From Chryseobacterium sp. Leaf405 (GTDB lineage Bacteria > Bacteroidota > Bacteroidia > Flavobacteriales > Weeksellaceae), in contig NZ_LMQN01000016.1 of the NCBI RefSeq assembly GCF_001425355.1, positions 1-64,000 on the forward strand: 64,000 nt of DNA. The letters run 5' to 3'. The notes beneath the pieces were generated by a model. It saw only the letters and a list, made by a program, of their open reading frames with translations, searched no databases and was not told where the DNA came from. A program made the translations under genes and the position numbers. Shown piece after piece: positions 15,613 to 24,728 of the stretch (the stretch's first letter is position 1; every line of letters begins with the position of its first letter).

Positions 15613-18401
15613 TTTTCCAGCTTTTCTTTAATATATTTTGCTGTATGAGATTTTTTATTTTTAGCTAAATCTTCCGGTGTTCCTGCGAAAACAACTTCAC
15701 CGCCGTGCTTTCCGGCTTCAGGACCAATGTCAATGATGTAATCGGCAGACTTTATAATATCCGGCTGATGTTCAATCACAATCACGGAATGTCCCAGATC
15801 AATCAAAGCCTGCAAAGACTTTAATAATTTCTGAATATCATGGAAATGCAGTCCCGTTGAAGGCTCATCGAATATAAACAAAGTTTTGTCTGTTGTAACT
15901 CCTTTTACTAGGAATGAGGCCAACTTTACACGCTGCGCTTCACCGCCTGAAAGGGTAGAAGAGCTTTGTCCCAACTGCAGATATCCCAAACCAACGTCCT
16001 GCAAAGGTTTTAATTTTGTCGCAATTTTTTCTTCTTTATTATCTCTGAAAAATTCCAGTGCTTCATCAACCGTCATGTGAAGAATATCAGAAATATTTTT
16101 CTCGTCAAACCTCACTTCCAGAATTTCGTTTTTAAAACGGGTTCCTTTACACACTTCGCATTCGAGCTCAATGTCGGCCATAAACTGCATGGAAACATTA
16201 ATTACACCTTCACCTTTACATTCGTCACATCTACCGCCATCTACGTTGAAAGAGAAGTGTTTAGGTTTATAACCCATCATTTTTGAGACTTTTTGTTTTG
16301 CAAACAAATCTCTGATGTCATCGTACGCTTTCAGATAGGTTACAGGATTGGATCTTGATGATTTTCCGATTGGGTTCTGATCAATTAATTCAATATTCTT
16401 GATTAATTTTTTCGGAAAATCTACAGAATCATATTCTCCTTTTTTTCCGCCCATTCCCAACTGAATCTGAATGTCATTCGTTAGAATTTCTTTCATTAAA
16501 GTAGATTTCCCACTTCCTGAAACTCCCGAAATTACGGCAAGACTTTCTAAGGGAATATCAACATCAATATTTTTTAAATTATTTTGACGAGCTCCTTTTA
16601 TATTGATCCATTCTTTTGCTTTTCTGCGCTTTTTCGGAACTTCAATTTCTAATCTTCCTGTTAAATATTTTGAGGTTAAAGTATCCGCATCTTTCAGCTC
16701 ATCATAGTTACCAGCAAAAACCAATTCCCCGCCAAGATAACCTGCTTCCGGACCAATATCAATGATATAATCGGCAGCTTTCATTACATCTTCATCGTGT
16801 TCTACGACGATTACCGTATTTCCGAGATCACGAAGATTTATTAAAACTTCAATTAAATTTTCTGTATCTCTTGAGTGAAGTCCGATTGAAGGTTCATCTA
16901 AAATATAAATAGATCCCACCAAAGAGCTTCCCAAACTTGTAGCAAGGTTAATTCTCTGACTTTCACCACCTGAAAGCGTATTTGATGTTCTGTTTAACGT
17001 TAAATATCCTAAACCGACTTTTAATAAAAATTCAATTCTCGTTGTGATTTCGTATAATAACCTTTTGGCAATTTCCTGATCGTGTTCGGATAATTTTAAG
17101 CTGTTGATTAAAGGGAAAAGTTCATCCAAAGGAAGTTCAATCATCGATTGGATATTGTGTCCGTCGATTTTTACCCAAGTAGTTTCCTCTCGCAGTCTCA
17201 AACCTTCACATGTCGGGCAAAGCGTTTTTCCACGATAACGGGAAAGCATTACTCGATACTGGATTTTGTATAAATTTTCCTCCAGCATTTTGAAGAAATT
17301 GTCAATCGAAGGAAATGTTCCTTTTCCATCACCTTTCCAAAGATATTTTTTCTGTTCTTTGGTTAATTGATGGTAAGGCTTATGAATAGGGAAGTCTTTT
17401 GCTTTTTTAATGAAATCTTTTTTCCATTCGCTCATTGATTCGCCTCTCCAGGAAGCAACAGCATCTTCAAAAATGGATAATGCTTTATTAGGAACGACCA
17501 GATCTTCATCAATTCCAATTACTTTTCCGTAGCCTTCACACGTCGGACATGCACCGTAAGGATTATTAAAGCTGAAAAAATGAACATTCGGTTCTAAAAA
17601 TTCGATTCCGTCCAGCTCAAATTTATTTGAAAATTCTTTAACTTTTCCTGTATCCGTATTTTTTAATGAACAATATCCGCGACCTTCATAAAAAGCCATT
17701 TGGATAGAATCTGCTAATCGCTGCAAGAAACTTTCATCTTCTTCATAAGAAAAACGGTCGATGACCAGATTTATTTCCATTCCTTTTTCGGGAGTGAAAC
17801 CAAAACTTTCCAGATCTTCAATTCCTGCCACATTTCCGTTAATTTCTAATCTTGTGAATCCGGCAAGTTTTAAAACATTTAAGTTTTCACCAAAATTCGC
17901 AGCATCATATTCATAAGGAGCAGTGAGTAAAAACGAAGAATCTTTTTTGGAAGATTTAATGAAATCAACAACGTCTGTTACCGAGTCTTTCTTTACTTCT
18001 TCACCTGAAACCGGAGAAATTGTTTTCCCGATTCTGGCAAAAAGAAGTTTCATATAATCATAAATTTCCGTCGAAGTTCCTACGGTTGAGCGTGGATTCG
18101 AAGAAATTACCTTTTGCTGAATTGCGATGGAAGGCGCCAATCCTTTAATATCATCAACTTTTGGTTTTTCTAATTTTCCCAAAAACTGACGGGCATAAGA
18201 GCTCAAACTCTCCACATATCTTCTCTGTCCTTCCGCATAAATAGTATCAAAAGCCAAGGAAGATTTTCCGCTTCCGGAAACTCCTGTGATGACGATTAAT
18301 TTATTTTTTGGGATGAGAACATCTATGTGTTTCAGATTGTTAAGGTGTGCATTCTTAACGAAAATCTGTTTTTTTATATCTATATCTGTTGTATTAGCCA
18401 T
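15609..18401 (-). CDS. uvrA: Excinuclease ABC subunit A
   Basis: The damage-recognition ATPase of nucleotide excision repair, working with UvrB and UvrC in the cytosol. Two ABC ATPase halves are present: Walker A GVSGSGKSS at 40-48 and again GVSGSGKST near 630, signatures LSGGESQR and LSGGEAQR, and Walker B ILDEPS and IFDEPS. Zinc-binding pairs CPTC, CPTC, CDEC and CEVC are seen. In the first zinc module only one pair remains (FSFNNPYGACPTCEG); the upstream CxxC of the E. coli protein is absent. The length of 930 residues is normal for the phylum. TATTTTTG on the minus strand (18426-18419) is a perfect -7 element for it. Confidence 0.97.
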   Translation of the reverse strand: MANTTDIDIKKQIFVKNAHLNNLKHIDVLIPKNKLIVITGVSGSGKSSLAFDTIYAEGQRRYVESLSSYARQFLGKLEKPKVDDIKGLAPSIAIQQKVISSNPRSTVGTSTEIYDYMKLLFARIGKTISPVSGEEVKKDSVTDVVDFIKSSKKDSSFLLTAPYEYDAANFGENLNVLKLAGFTRLEINGNVAGIEDLESFGFTPEKGMEINLVIDRFSYEEDESFLQRLADSIQMAFYEGRGYCSLKNTDTGKVKEFSNKFELDGIEFLEPNVHFFSFNNPYGACPTCEGYGKVIGIDEDLVVPNKALSIFEDAVASWRGESMSEWKKDFIKKAKDFPIHKPYHQLTKEQKKYLWKGDGKGTFPSIDNFFKMLEENLYKIQYRVMLSRYRGKTLCPTCEGLRLREETTWVKIDGHNIQSMIELPLDELFPLINSLKLSEHDQEIAKRLLYEITTRIEFLLKVGLGYLTLNRTSNTLSGGESQRINLATSLGSSLVGSIYILDEPSIGLHSRDTENLIEVLINLRDLGNTVIVVEHDEDVMKAADYIIDIGPEAGYLGGELVFAGNYDELKDADTLTSKYLTGRLEIEVPKKRRKAKEWINIKGARQNNLKNIDVDIPLESLAVISGVSGSGKSTLMKEILTNDIQIQLGMGGKKGEYDSVDFPKKLIKNIELIDQNPIGKSSRSNPVTYLKAYDDIRDLFAKQKVSKMMGYKPKHFSFNVDGGRCDECKGEGVINVSMQFMADIELECEVCKGTRFKNEILEVRFDEKNISDILHMTVDEALEFFRDNKEEKIATKLKPLQDVGLGYLQLGQSSSTLSGGEAQRVKLASFLVKGVTTDKTLFIFDEPSTGLHFHDIQKLLKSLQALIDLGHSVIVIEHQPDIIKSADYIIDIGPEAGKHGGEVVFAGTPEDLAKNKKSHTAKYIKEKLEN

Positions 18402-18874
18402 AGTAAAATTAAGACTAACAAAAATACGAATTTTTGACGGATTTTTTTGCTTAAATTAATTCAAATTTGATGCAGAATGTTTTGAATTAAATATATGATT
18501 AAGATGAATTTTAGATAAAAGAATACAACAAATCATAGAAATTTAAAATATTAAATATTTTCTTTAAATCAATTATTTAAACTGAAAACATTAAACAGGG
18601 AATTATCATAAAGTGAAATTTTTTCTATAATAGAACATTATTGATGGTTAAAATTTTAAACAATTATATACTTTAAATATTGCTCATTAGAGTGAATTAT
18701 TTCTCAATATTAAATTTTATGATTTTTATACTTTTTTATGACTATAGTATTGTTTTATATCGTAAAATTTGTTAAAATTGCATTCATAAATATGTAATAT
18801 AGAAATGAGAAAGTTATTCAGAGATCTTGTTACACATTTAATGAGAAAAAGATAAAACGAAATTACTTCCCAAG

Positions 18875-18902
18875 AAGATGCACCAAAACTGCATCTTTTT
18901 TT
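18875..18902 (+). terminator. Terminator upstream of the receptor gene
   Basis: AAGATGCA (18875-18882) pairs with TGCATCTT (18890-18897) and leads into a run of seven Ts. No ordinary gene precedes it on the plus strand; only the short frame MRKLFRDLVTHLMRKR (18805-18855) does. Confidence 0.8.
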
Positions 18903-18915
18903 ATGACATCTATCA

Positions 18916-18947
18916 TTTGTATGTCTTCTATAACTCTATTACTTTTG
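18916..18947 (+). promoter_or_regulatory. Promoter of the TonB-dependent receptor gene
   Basis: TTTG at 18916-18919 and TACTTTTG at 18940-18947, 20 bases apart, match the Bacteroidota -33/-7 consensus fully. The ATG follows at 18983. Confidence 0.72.
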
Positions 18948-18982
18948 GGCTCAATTAACCAACTGAGAATAATTCTGATAAA

Positions 18983-20794
18983 ATGATTAAAAAAGCCGGA
19001 AGTATCTTTTTCCTTGGAATGCTGTTTTTTGCACAGGCACAGGAAAAATCTAATGATATAGAGTCTGTTGAAATTCAAGGGAAACTGATCTCTATACCTT
19101 ACAAGATTGCCAATCAAAATATTACAGTGATCACCAAAGATGATATAGAAAATTCTCCAGCAAAGAGTATCGATGAAATTCTCCAGCAGGTTGCCGGAAT
19201 GGACATCAGAAGGAGAGGAGCGAATGGCGTGCAGAGTGATATCAGCTTTCGTGGAAGTTCTTTTGAGCAGGTACTTTTATTGTTGAACGGTATCAGAATG
19301 AATGATTCTCAGACTGGGCACAATTCAATGAATTTACCGATTGATCTTGAAGATGTAGAACGGATTGAAGTGATAAAAGGTCCCGGAGCAAGAAGATTCG
19401 GACAAAATGCTTACGCCGGAATTATCAATGTCATCACGAAAACTTATGTCGGTAAAAAAGTTAAAATAAGCGCAGAAGCAGGAGATTTTGAAACTTTCGG
19501 ATTTGGTCTGAATGCTCAGTTGGGAAATGAAAAATTTTCAAATGCTCTTCAGGCAAATTCCAACTCGTCTCAGGGATATATGTACAATACAGATTATGAG
19601 ATCAGAAATGTTTTTTATCAAAGCAAATTAAATATAAAAGATGGTGACATCAGATTGCAGGCAGGTTTTTCGGAAAAGAAATTTGGAGCAAACGGTTTTT
19701 ATTCTTCGCCAAAAGCTACCGAGCAGTATGAAGAAACTCAGGCTTCTATCATTAGTTTAGCACATCAGCAAACGTTTAAAAATTTGAAAATTCATTCTAA
19801 TGTGTATTGGAGAAGAGGTCAGGATATGTATCTGTTTAACAGAGAAAAACCTGAAATCTACAGAAATATGCACATCGGAAATAATGTGGGCGGAGAAGTA
19901 AATTCCAGCTATCAATGGGGATTGGGAACGACGGGAATTGGTATTGAATTGAGAAAAGAGTTTTTGACGAGTAACAATTTAGGAGACAGAAATCGTTTTG
20001 TCTCGCAGTTTTTCTTTGAACATCACTTTTCTTTCTTAGATAAAAAATTAAATATAAGTCCGGGAATTTCCTGGGCAAATTATTCTAAAGTCGGGAATTT
20101 TTATTATCCTGGATTAGATGTTGGGTATAATTTTAATCAAAACAATAAAGTTTACGGAAATATTTCCAGAGTTTCCAGAGTTCCAAGTTTTACAGATCTT
20201 TATTATGTAAGCAAAACGGAAGTAGGAAATCCTGATTTGCAGCCTGAAAATGCGGTTTCAGCAGAAATAGGCTATCAATATCAGAACAAAGAATTTTTAG
20301 CTAAAATCAGCGGTTTTTTAAGAAATTCAAAAAACTCAATCGACTGGACAAAAAAGACGTTGGACGATCCGACCTGGTATGCCTTCAATGTAGGAGATAC
20401 CGAAACAAAAGGAATCGAAATGGAGTGGGATCATAAAGTGCTGAACTGGCTTAAATACTCTGTTAGCTATACTTATCTGGATACACAATCAGCTATCACA
20501 AACAGCAATGTTTCAAGATATATTCTGGATAATCTGAAGCATCAATTTATTTCAAAATTAGATGTTAAATTCCTGAAATATTTTACAAATGAATTGGTTT
20601 ACCGATATAATTACAGAGCAAATCTGGGAGATTATCAAATCCTGGATGAAAAATTGAGTTTTACTAAAAAAGATTTTTCGGTCTATGTTTTAATTAATAA
20701 TGTTACAAATACTTCATACACAGAGAATTTCGGTGTAATGATGCCCCAGCGATGGTTTCATATTGGTTTTTCTTATAATATCAATATTAAATAA
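18983..20794 (+). CDS. TonB-dependent outer-membrane receptor
   Basis: A 603-residue outer-membrane barrel that takes up a substrate using TonB energy. The signal peptide ends near FAQAQ (residue 20). The plug domain spans about 30-150, with the typical QVAGMDIRRRG, ISFRGSSFEQVLLLLNGIR and VERIEVIKGPGARRFGQNA segments. The rest is the 22-strand barrel, ending in WFHIGFSYNINIK with the C-terminal strand pattern. The short size and lack of an N-terminal carboxypeptidase-like extension make it resemble the BtuB/CirA group rather than SusC. The substrate (metal chelate, cobalamin or other) is unknown. A DUF2490 gene follows 73 bases on. Confidence 0.92.
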   Translation: MIKKAGSIFFLGMLFFAQAQEKSNDIESVEIQGKLISIPYKIANQNITVITKDDIENSPAKSIDEILQQVAGMDIRRRGANGVQSDISFRGSSFEQVLLLLNGIRMNDSQTGHNSMNLPIDLEDVERIEVIKGPGARRFGQNAYAGIINVITKTYVGKKVKISAEAGDFETFGFGLNAQLGNEKFSNALQANSNSSQGYMYNTDYEIRNVFYQSKLNIKDGDIRLQAGFSEKKFGANGFYSSPKATEQYEETQASIISLAHQQTFKNLKIHSNVYWRRGQDMYLFNREKPEIYRNMHIGNNVGGEVNSSYQWGLGTTGIGIELRKEFLTSNNLGDRNRFVSQFFFEHHFSFLDKKLNISPGISWANYSKVGNFYYPGLDVGYNFNQNNKVYGNISRVSRVPSFTDLYYVSKTEVGNPDLQPENAVSAEIGYQYQNKEFLAKISGFLRNSKNSIDWTKKTLDDPTWYAFNVGDTETKGIEMEWDHKVLNWLKYSVSYTYLDTQSAITNSNVSRYILDNLKHQFISKLDVKFLKYFTNELVYRYNYRANLGDYQILDEKLSFTKKDFSVYVLINNVTNTSYTENFGVMMPQRWFHIGFSYNINIK

Positions 20795-20867
20795 ATGTTA
20801 ATTCAGAATTAATTAAAGTTAATATTACGAAATTGTTAATTCATTTACATTTGCAAAAATTTTTTAG

Positions 20868-21584
20868 ATGAAACTGTTTGTAAGTTTGAGTTTACTTTTA
20901 AGTGTTACATTTTTCAAGGCACAGGAACATATTTCCAGCTTCAATGCACTGACTATAACTTATAAATTTCATCCGAAATTCTTCTTGTATGCAGAGGGAC
21001 AGTCAAGGGGAATTGAAGATTATACCTATCCCGATTATTACGAAATAAAAGGTGGATTGGGCTATAATCTTACCAAAAATCACAAGCCTTTTATTGGATT
21101 GGGAAGATATGCAACGTATAAGGATCACGCTATCAATAAAGAAGAATTCAGAGTTTGGCTACAGGACGTTATCGATTTCAAAAAAGGAATTGTAAAATTT
21201 GAAAACAGACTTCGTGCAGAAAAATCATGGTTTTATGAACCGCAAACGGACAAAAGCTCAGAAAGAATGCGCTACCGTTACCGTCTGAATATTTCAGTTC
21301 CTTTGAATGCCAAGAAAATCGGACCGAAAACATTGTTTACCAACGTTTATGACGAGATTTTTATTGTATCACCTAATAAACCTACTTTTGCGAGAAACAG
21401 GGTATATGGCGGTTTGGGATATCAGATTGATGAAAACTTTGGTGTTTTGGGTGGTTATCTCTGGCAGAGAGAATTTGAGGCAAAAGGCAACAGAAATGTT
21501 CATTTTGTATATCTTGCTTTAAACATCAATATCGACGATACCAATCCTCCGACGAAAACATATCATTTTCCGGGAGCGGATTAA
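20868..21584 (+). CDS. DUF2490 outer-membrane-barrel-like protein
   Basis: A 238-residue exported protein of the DUF2490 family, function unknown. The signal peptide ends near FKAQ (residue 18). The alternating aromatic beta-strand pattern throughout (YKFHPKFFLYAEGQ, RVWLQDVIDF, RMRYRYRLNISVP, VYGGLGYQID, VHFVYLALNINID) suggests a small outer-membrane barrel. Similar proteins occur in many Flavobacteriia. It is probably transcribed with the TonB-dependent receptor just upstream. Confidence 0.85.
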   Translation: MKLFVSLSLLLSVTFFKAQEHISSFNALTITYKFHPKFFLYAEGQSRGIEDYTYPDYYEIKGGLGYNLTKNHKPFIGLGRYATYKDHAINKEEFRVWLQDVIDFKKGIVKFENRLRAEKSWFYEPQTDKSSERMRYRYRLNISVPLNAKKIGPKTLFTNVYDEIFIVSPNKPTFARNRVYGGLGYQIDENFGVLGGYLWQREFEAKGNRNVHFVYLALNINIDDTNPPTKTYHFPGAD

Positions 21585-21607
21585 AAAATATAATTTAAAT
21601 ATAAAAC

Positions 21608-21645
21608 AAACCCTCTTTAGAATTTTCTAATGAGGGTTTATTTTT
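21608..21645. terminator. Bidirectional terminator
   Basis: AAACCCTC (21608-21615) pairs with GAGGGTTT (21632-21639), with a T run after it and an A-rich run before. It separates two convergent genes. Confidence 0.78.
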
Positions 21646-22090
21646 AATATTTATCAATCAAATAATGATAAGCTTTTAAATATTTATTAAATCTTTTGAT
21701 ATCTTTTGAAGTTAATTCGCGGTTTACACGTCTTAAATCCATGTTATCACGAAGATCGTTTAACTTTACGGCAACGGCAAGGGGAGAACGTTCGGTCCTT
21801 TTGACGAAATCATCATATTCTTCGTCAGGATCAAATTTTGTAAGGCAGCTTATGGCGAAAATAATATATTCAGGAAATCCCTGATCTCTTAAATAATCGA
21901 GACTGAATTCAACGGGATTATCTTCTACAACATCATGAAGAACACCCACGATTTTTTCATCCATTGTCTTCCCATATTCCATGACACGCATAACGTGAGC
22001 AATGTAAGGAGCATGATATTTGTCTGTCTGACCTTTGTGTGCTTTATCAGCTATTTTGATTGCCCGGTGGAGCATTTGGTCTTTTGTCAT
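21644..22090 (-). CDS. SpoT/MESH1-like HD-domain hydrolase
   Basis: A 148-residue stand-alone HD domain of the RelA/SpoT hydrolase type. These enzymes, such as MESH1, remove pyrophosphate from ppGpp or act on related nucleotides. Visible are the first His in PYIAHVMRV (H32), the HD pair in GVLHDVVEDN (H52-D53) and the last metal Asp region AVKLNDLRDN. The synthetase, TGS and ACT domains of full SpoT are absent. The frame allows a TTG start eight codons upstream, but the ATG at 22090 is preferred because a -7-like TACTTTAG lies in between. The exact substrate is not certain. Confidence 0.82.
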   Translation of the reverse strand: MTKDQMLHRAIKIADKAHKGQTDKYHAPYIAHVMRVMEYGKTMDEKIVGVLHDVVEDNPVEFSLDYLRDQGFPEYIIFAISCLTKFDPDEEYDDFVKRTERSPLAVAVKLNDLRDNMDLRRVNRELTSKDIKRFNKYLKAYHYLIDKY

Positions 22091-22191
22091 TTTTCTGTGT
22101 AAACTAAAGTACAAAAATAAAAAATGAAGCCATATTTAGAGCATATTTTATGAATAATTTCAGATAATTATTTATTAATAAATTCCGGGAT

Positions 22192-22470
22192 TTATTTGCT
22201 TTCTTCCGGCTTTGTTGCATTTAGTATTTTATAATCCGTTGTATCTCTCTTCTTATTTTTCATTTTTGAATAAATAGTGTCCTTTGGTTTAGCAACGGGC
22301 ATTTTGTAAATATTCTTTTCATCATTTTGTGGACTTTCCAATTTCCTTCTGTTCGGGTCGAACTTATTTATTTTTACTGAATCTTTTTTGGGAGGAACAA
22401 TTTTTTTCTCTTTCTGCTGAGCAAATATTGAAGAGGAAATACAGGTAATTGCTATAAATAATAATTTCAT
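22192..22470 (-). CDS. Small secreted protein of unknown function
   Basis: A 92-residue protein with a clear signal peptide (cleavage near SIFAQ, residue 18). The mature part is very rich in Lys, Asp and Pro with little hydrophobic content, so it is probably disordered. No domain is recognised. It lies just after a broken gene of similar make-up (signal peptide, about 90 residues) on the same strand. Confidence 0.65.
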   Translation of the reverse strand: MKLLFIAITCISSSIFAQQKEKKIVPPKKDSVKINKFDPNRRKLESPQNDEKNIYKMPVAKPKDTIYSKMKNKKRDTTDYKILNATKPEESK

Positions 22471-22552
22471 TGTTTCGGATTTTAATAATTAATTATAATG
22501 GTTTGAAATTCCATTCGTTATTATAAAACAGTTGATACTGCTTTTTTATTAC

Positions 22553-22827
22553 TTATTTGTTTAAAGTAATTGTAATTTGGATAGATTCATTACGATCATC
22601 AATCTCATTTGAAATTATAACTGCAGAGAAATTATGATTTTTTTTGAGATTTCCATTTTTGAAATTCGGCATCATCAGATTCATTAAGTTTGAAATCTAA
22701 ATCATTTTCATCTTTTGCTCATTACGATGTCTTTTAATCTGCCATTGCAATCATCAAGAGTATCTTTGATTTGAGAAAAAAAGGAAAATATAAAAATTGC
22801 CACAAGAATATAAAATTTTGACCTCAT
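22553..22827 (-). pseudogene. Small secreted-protein gene with two one-base frameshifts
   Basis: The minus strand starts with a signal-peptide-like MRSKFYILVAIFIFSFFSQ at 22827 and runs 39 codons to a TGA. Dropping one A in the AAAA run at about 22713 continues the frame with DENDLDFKLNESDDAEFQKW. Dropping one A from the eight-A run (22638-22645) continues it again, through NHNFSAVIISNEIDDR, to a stop at 22553-22555. The total is 275 bases, exactly two more than 91 codons. The simplest reading is one 90-residue exported protein broken by two extra As in A runs. Sequencing error in homopolymers is an alternative. Function unknown. Confidence 0.6.
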
Positions 22828-22869
22828 CAAATGAATTTAATTTTAAACTAATTTAAAAATAATAAAATA

Positions 22870-22897
22870 AAAGCGTCCCAAGAAATTGAGACGCTTT
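22870..22897 (-). terminator. Terminator of the beta-oxidation operon
   Basis: AAAGCGTC (22870-22877) pairs with GACGCTTT (22890-22897); on the minus strand a T-rich stretch follows. It lies 22 bases after the acyl-CoA dehydrogenase stop. Confidence 0.82.
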
Positions 22898-22919
22898 AAA
22901 ATCAAATATCTGTCAAGGA

Positions 22920-24707
22920 CTAATAATGTCCTTTCTCAATATAATGTGCAGCCACTTTTTCAGTTAAAGCGACAACATTCGGATGATTTGTGTATTTTGT
23001 AAATCTTCTTAAACCAGAAAGCATCATTCTTTGTTCATCACCTTCAGCGAAAGAAACAATTCCTTCTTTTGCAGAGGTAATGATTTTTTCAACTGCTTTG
23101 TAAAGATTTAACTGAGCCATTGCAGCTTCCACAGAATCAGCAGAAAAATGTTTTTCTGCTCTTAAAATTGCAGATTCTGCCATATAGATTTGATTCAAAA
23201 TTTCAGAAGCATTCAATAATAAATGCTGTTGTTTCTCAATATCCATCATATATTTTTGAAGTGCAGCACCTGAAACCATTAAGAAAACTTTCTTAAGATT
23301 GGCAATAATTGCTTTTTCTTCACTCATGAATTCGGAATAATCAGGAACTTCAAATGAAGGAATTCCCATCAATTCTTTGCTGATTGCCATTGCCGGAGAT
23401 AATAAATCTAATTCTCCTTTCATTGCTCTCTTAATCAACATTCCAACCGCAAGAAGTCTGTTGATTTCGTTGGTTCCTTCGTAAATTCTACCGATTCTGG
23501 CATCTCTCCATGCAGATTCCATCGGAGTATCTTCTGAGAATCCCATTCCACCATAAATCTGGATTCCTTCATCGGCTGTATTTTGAGTAAGATCTGAAAC
23601 AAAAACTTTAAGGATAGAAGCTTCTACAGCGAATTCTTCAACCCCTTTTAATTCAGCCTGCTGATGATCCATGCCACCTGCAACCAATTCTGCAATTTTA
23701 TCTTCAACATTTTTTGCTAAACGGTAAGAACCCGCTTCACTTACGAAAACTCCGGTTGCCATTTCAGCAATTTTCTTTCTGATTGCTCCAAAAGTTGAAA
23801 TGGAAACACCAAACTGTTTTCTTTCGTTTGAATATTGAATAGAGTGGTTTAAAATTCTTCTCTGCCCGTCAAGATTGGCAGCAGCTAACTTGATTCTACC
23901 AACATTTAAAGCATTCAAAGCGATTTTGAAACCGTTGTTTCTTTCACCCAACATATTTTCTACAGGCACTTTCATATCATTGAAGAAAACCTGACGGGTA
24001 GAAGACGAACGAATCCCCAATTTATGCTCTTCTTCGCCGAAAGTTAAACTTTCAGGATTTTCAAGCTCTGAACGGTTAATTACAAAACCTGTGATATTTT
24101 TATCATCATCAATTTTTGCGAACAACGTGAAAGTATCTGCAAAACCTGCGTTGGAAATCCACATTTTTTGTCCATTGATGATGTAATGTTTTCCGTCTTC
24201 CGACAATTTTGCTCTTGTTTTTCCGGAATTGGCATCAGAACCCGCATCTGGCTCAGTCAAACAATAGGCTCCGAATTTTGTTCCGGTCGCTAAATCCGGA
24301 AGATATTTCTTTTTTAATTCTTCGCTTCCATAAAGAAGAGTAGGAAGAGTTCCTATTCCCGTATGCGCTCCATAAGCTGTTGCTAATGAGCCGTTTCCTC
24401 CTGAAACATAATCGCACGCAAGCATGGTACTCACGAATCCCATTCCGAGACCGCCGTACTCTTCAGGAACAGTAATACCCAACAATCCCATTTCGCCTAA
24501 TTGACGCATTTTTTCTTCCGTTAAAGCATAATCTTTTTTCTCAAAACGATCATGTTGAGGAACAACTTCTCTATCTATAAATTCTTTTGCAGAATCACGA
24601 AGCATTTTTTGCTCTTCTGAAAGTTCTTCTAAAGAGAAAATTTCATTTGCCGAAATTTCTTTTATTAAAAACTCACCTCCTTTTAGTGTTTTATTAAGTG
24701 TAGTCAT
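22920..24707 (-). CDS. Acyl-CoA dehydrogenase
   Basis: An FAD-dependent acyl-CoA dehydrogenase that makes the first, trans-2-enoyl step of fatty-acid beta-oxidation. The N-terminal helical, middle beta and C-terminal helical domains fill about residues 20-430, with YCLTEPDAGSDA and KMWISNAGFAD in the FAD/substrate region and the catalytic-type Glu in RIYEGTNEINRLL (about residue 410). A further 160 residues form the extra C-terminal helical region seen in the longer (about 590-residue) bacterial type. It is the last gene of the operon, 21 bases after the thiolase gene. Chain-length preference is unknown. Confidence 0.95.
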   Translation of the reverse strand: MTTLNKTLKGGEFLIKEISANEIFSLEELSEEQKMLRDSAKEFIDREVVPQHDRFEKKDYALTEEKMRQLGEMGLLGITVPEEYGGLGMGFVSTMLACDYVSGGNGSLATAYGAHTGIGTLPTLLYGSEELKKKYLPDLATGTKFGAYCLTEPDAGSDANSGKTRAKLSEDGKHYIINGQKMWISNAGFADTFTLFAKIDDDKNITGFVINRSELENPESLTFGEEEHKLGIRSSSTRQVFFNDMKVPVENMLGERNNGFKIALNALNVGRIKLAAANLDGQRRILNHSIQYSNERKQFGVSISTFGAIRKKIAEMATGVFVSEAGSYRLAKNVEDKIAELVAGGMDHQQAELKGVEEFAVEASILKVFVSDLTQNTADEGIQIYGGMGFSEDTPMESAWRDARIGRIYEGTNEINRLLAVGMLIKRAMKGELDLLSPAMAISKELMGIPSFEVPDYSEFMSEEKAIIANLKKVFLMVSGAALQKYMMDIEKQQHLLLNASEILNQIYMAESAILRAEKHFSADSVEAAMAQLNLYKAVEKIITSAKEGIVSFAEGDEQRMMLSGLRRFTKYTNHPNVVALTEKVAAHYIEKGHY

Positions 24708-24728
24708 TATATTTTGTATTTTTTTTAA

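Larger units (their letters stand above)
18402..18982. other. Intergenic region between uvrA and the TonB receptor gene
   Basis: The 581 bases are very AT-rich to about 18800. They hold the uvrA promoter at the left, then a 16-residue frame (18805-18855) followed by a strong terminator (18875-18902), and finally a good promoter for the receptor gene (18916-18947). Nothing is recognised in 18430-18800. No cobalamin-type riboswitch was seen. Confidence 0.6.

Noticed and set aside
18402..18982. Cobalamin or other riboswitch upstream of the TonB receptor gene
   Set aside because: No B12-box-like or other known riboswitch core was seen, and the receptor has its own promoter after the terminator.
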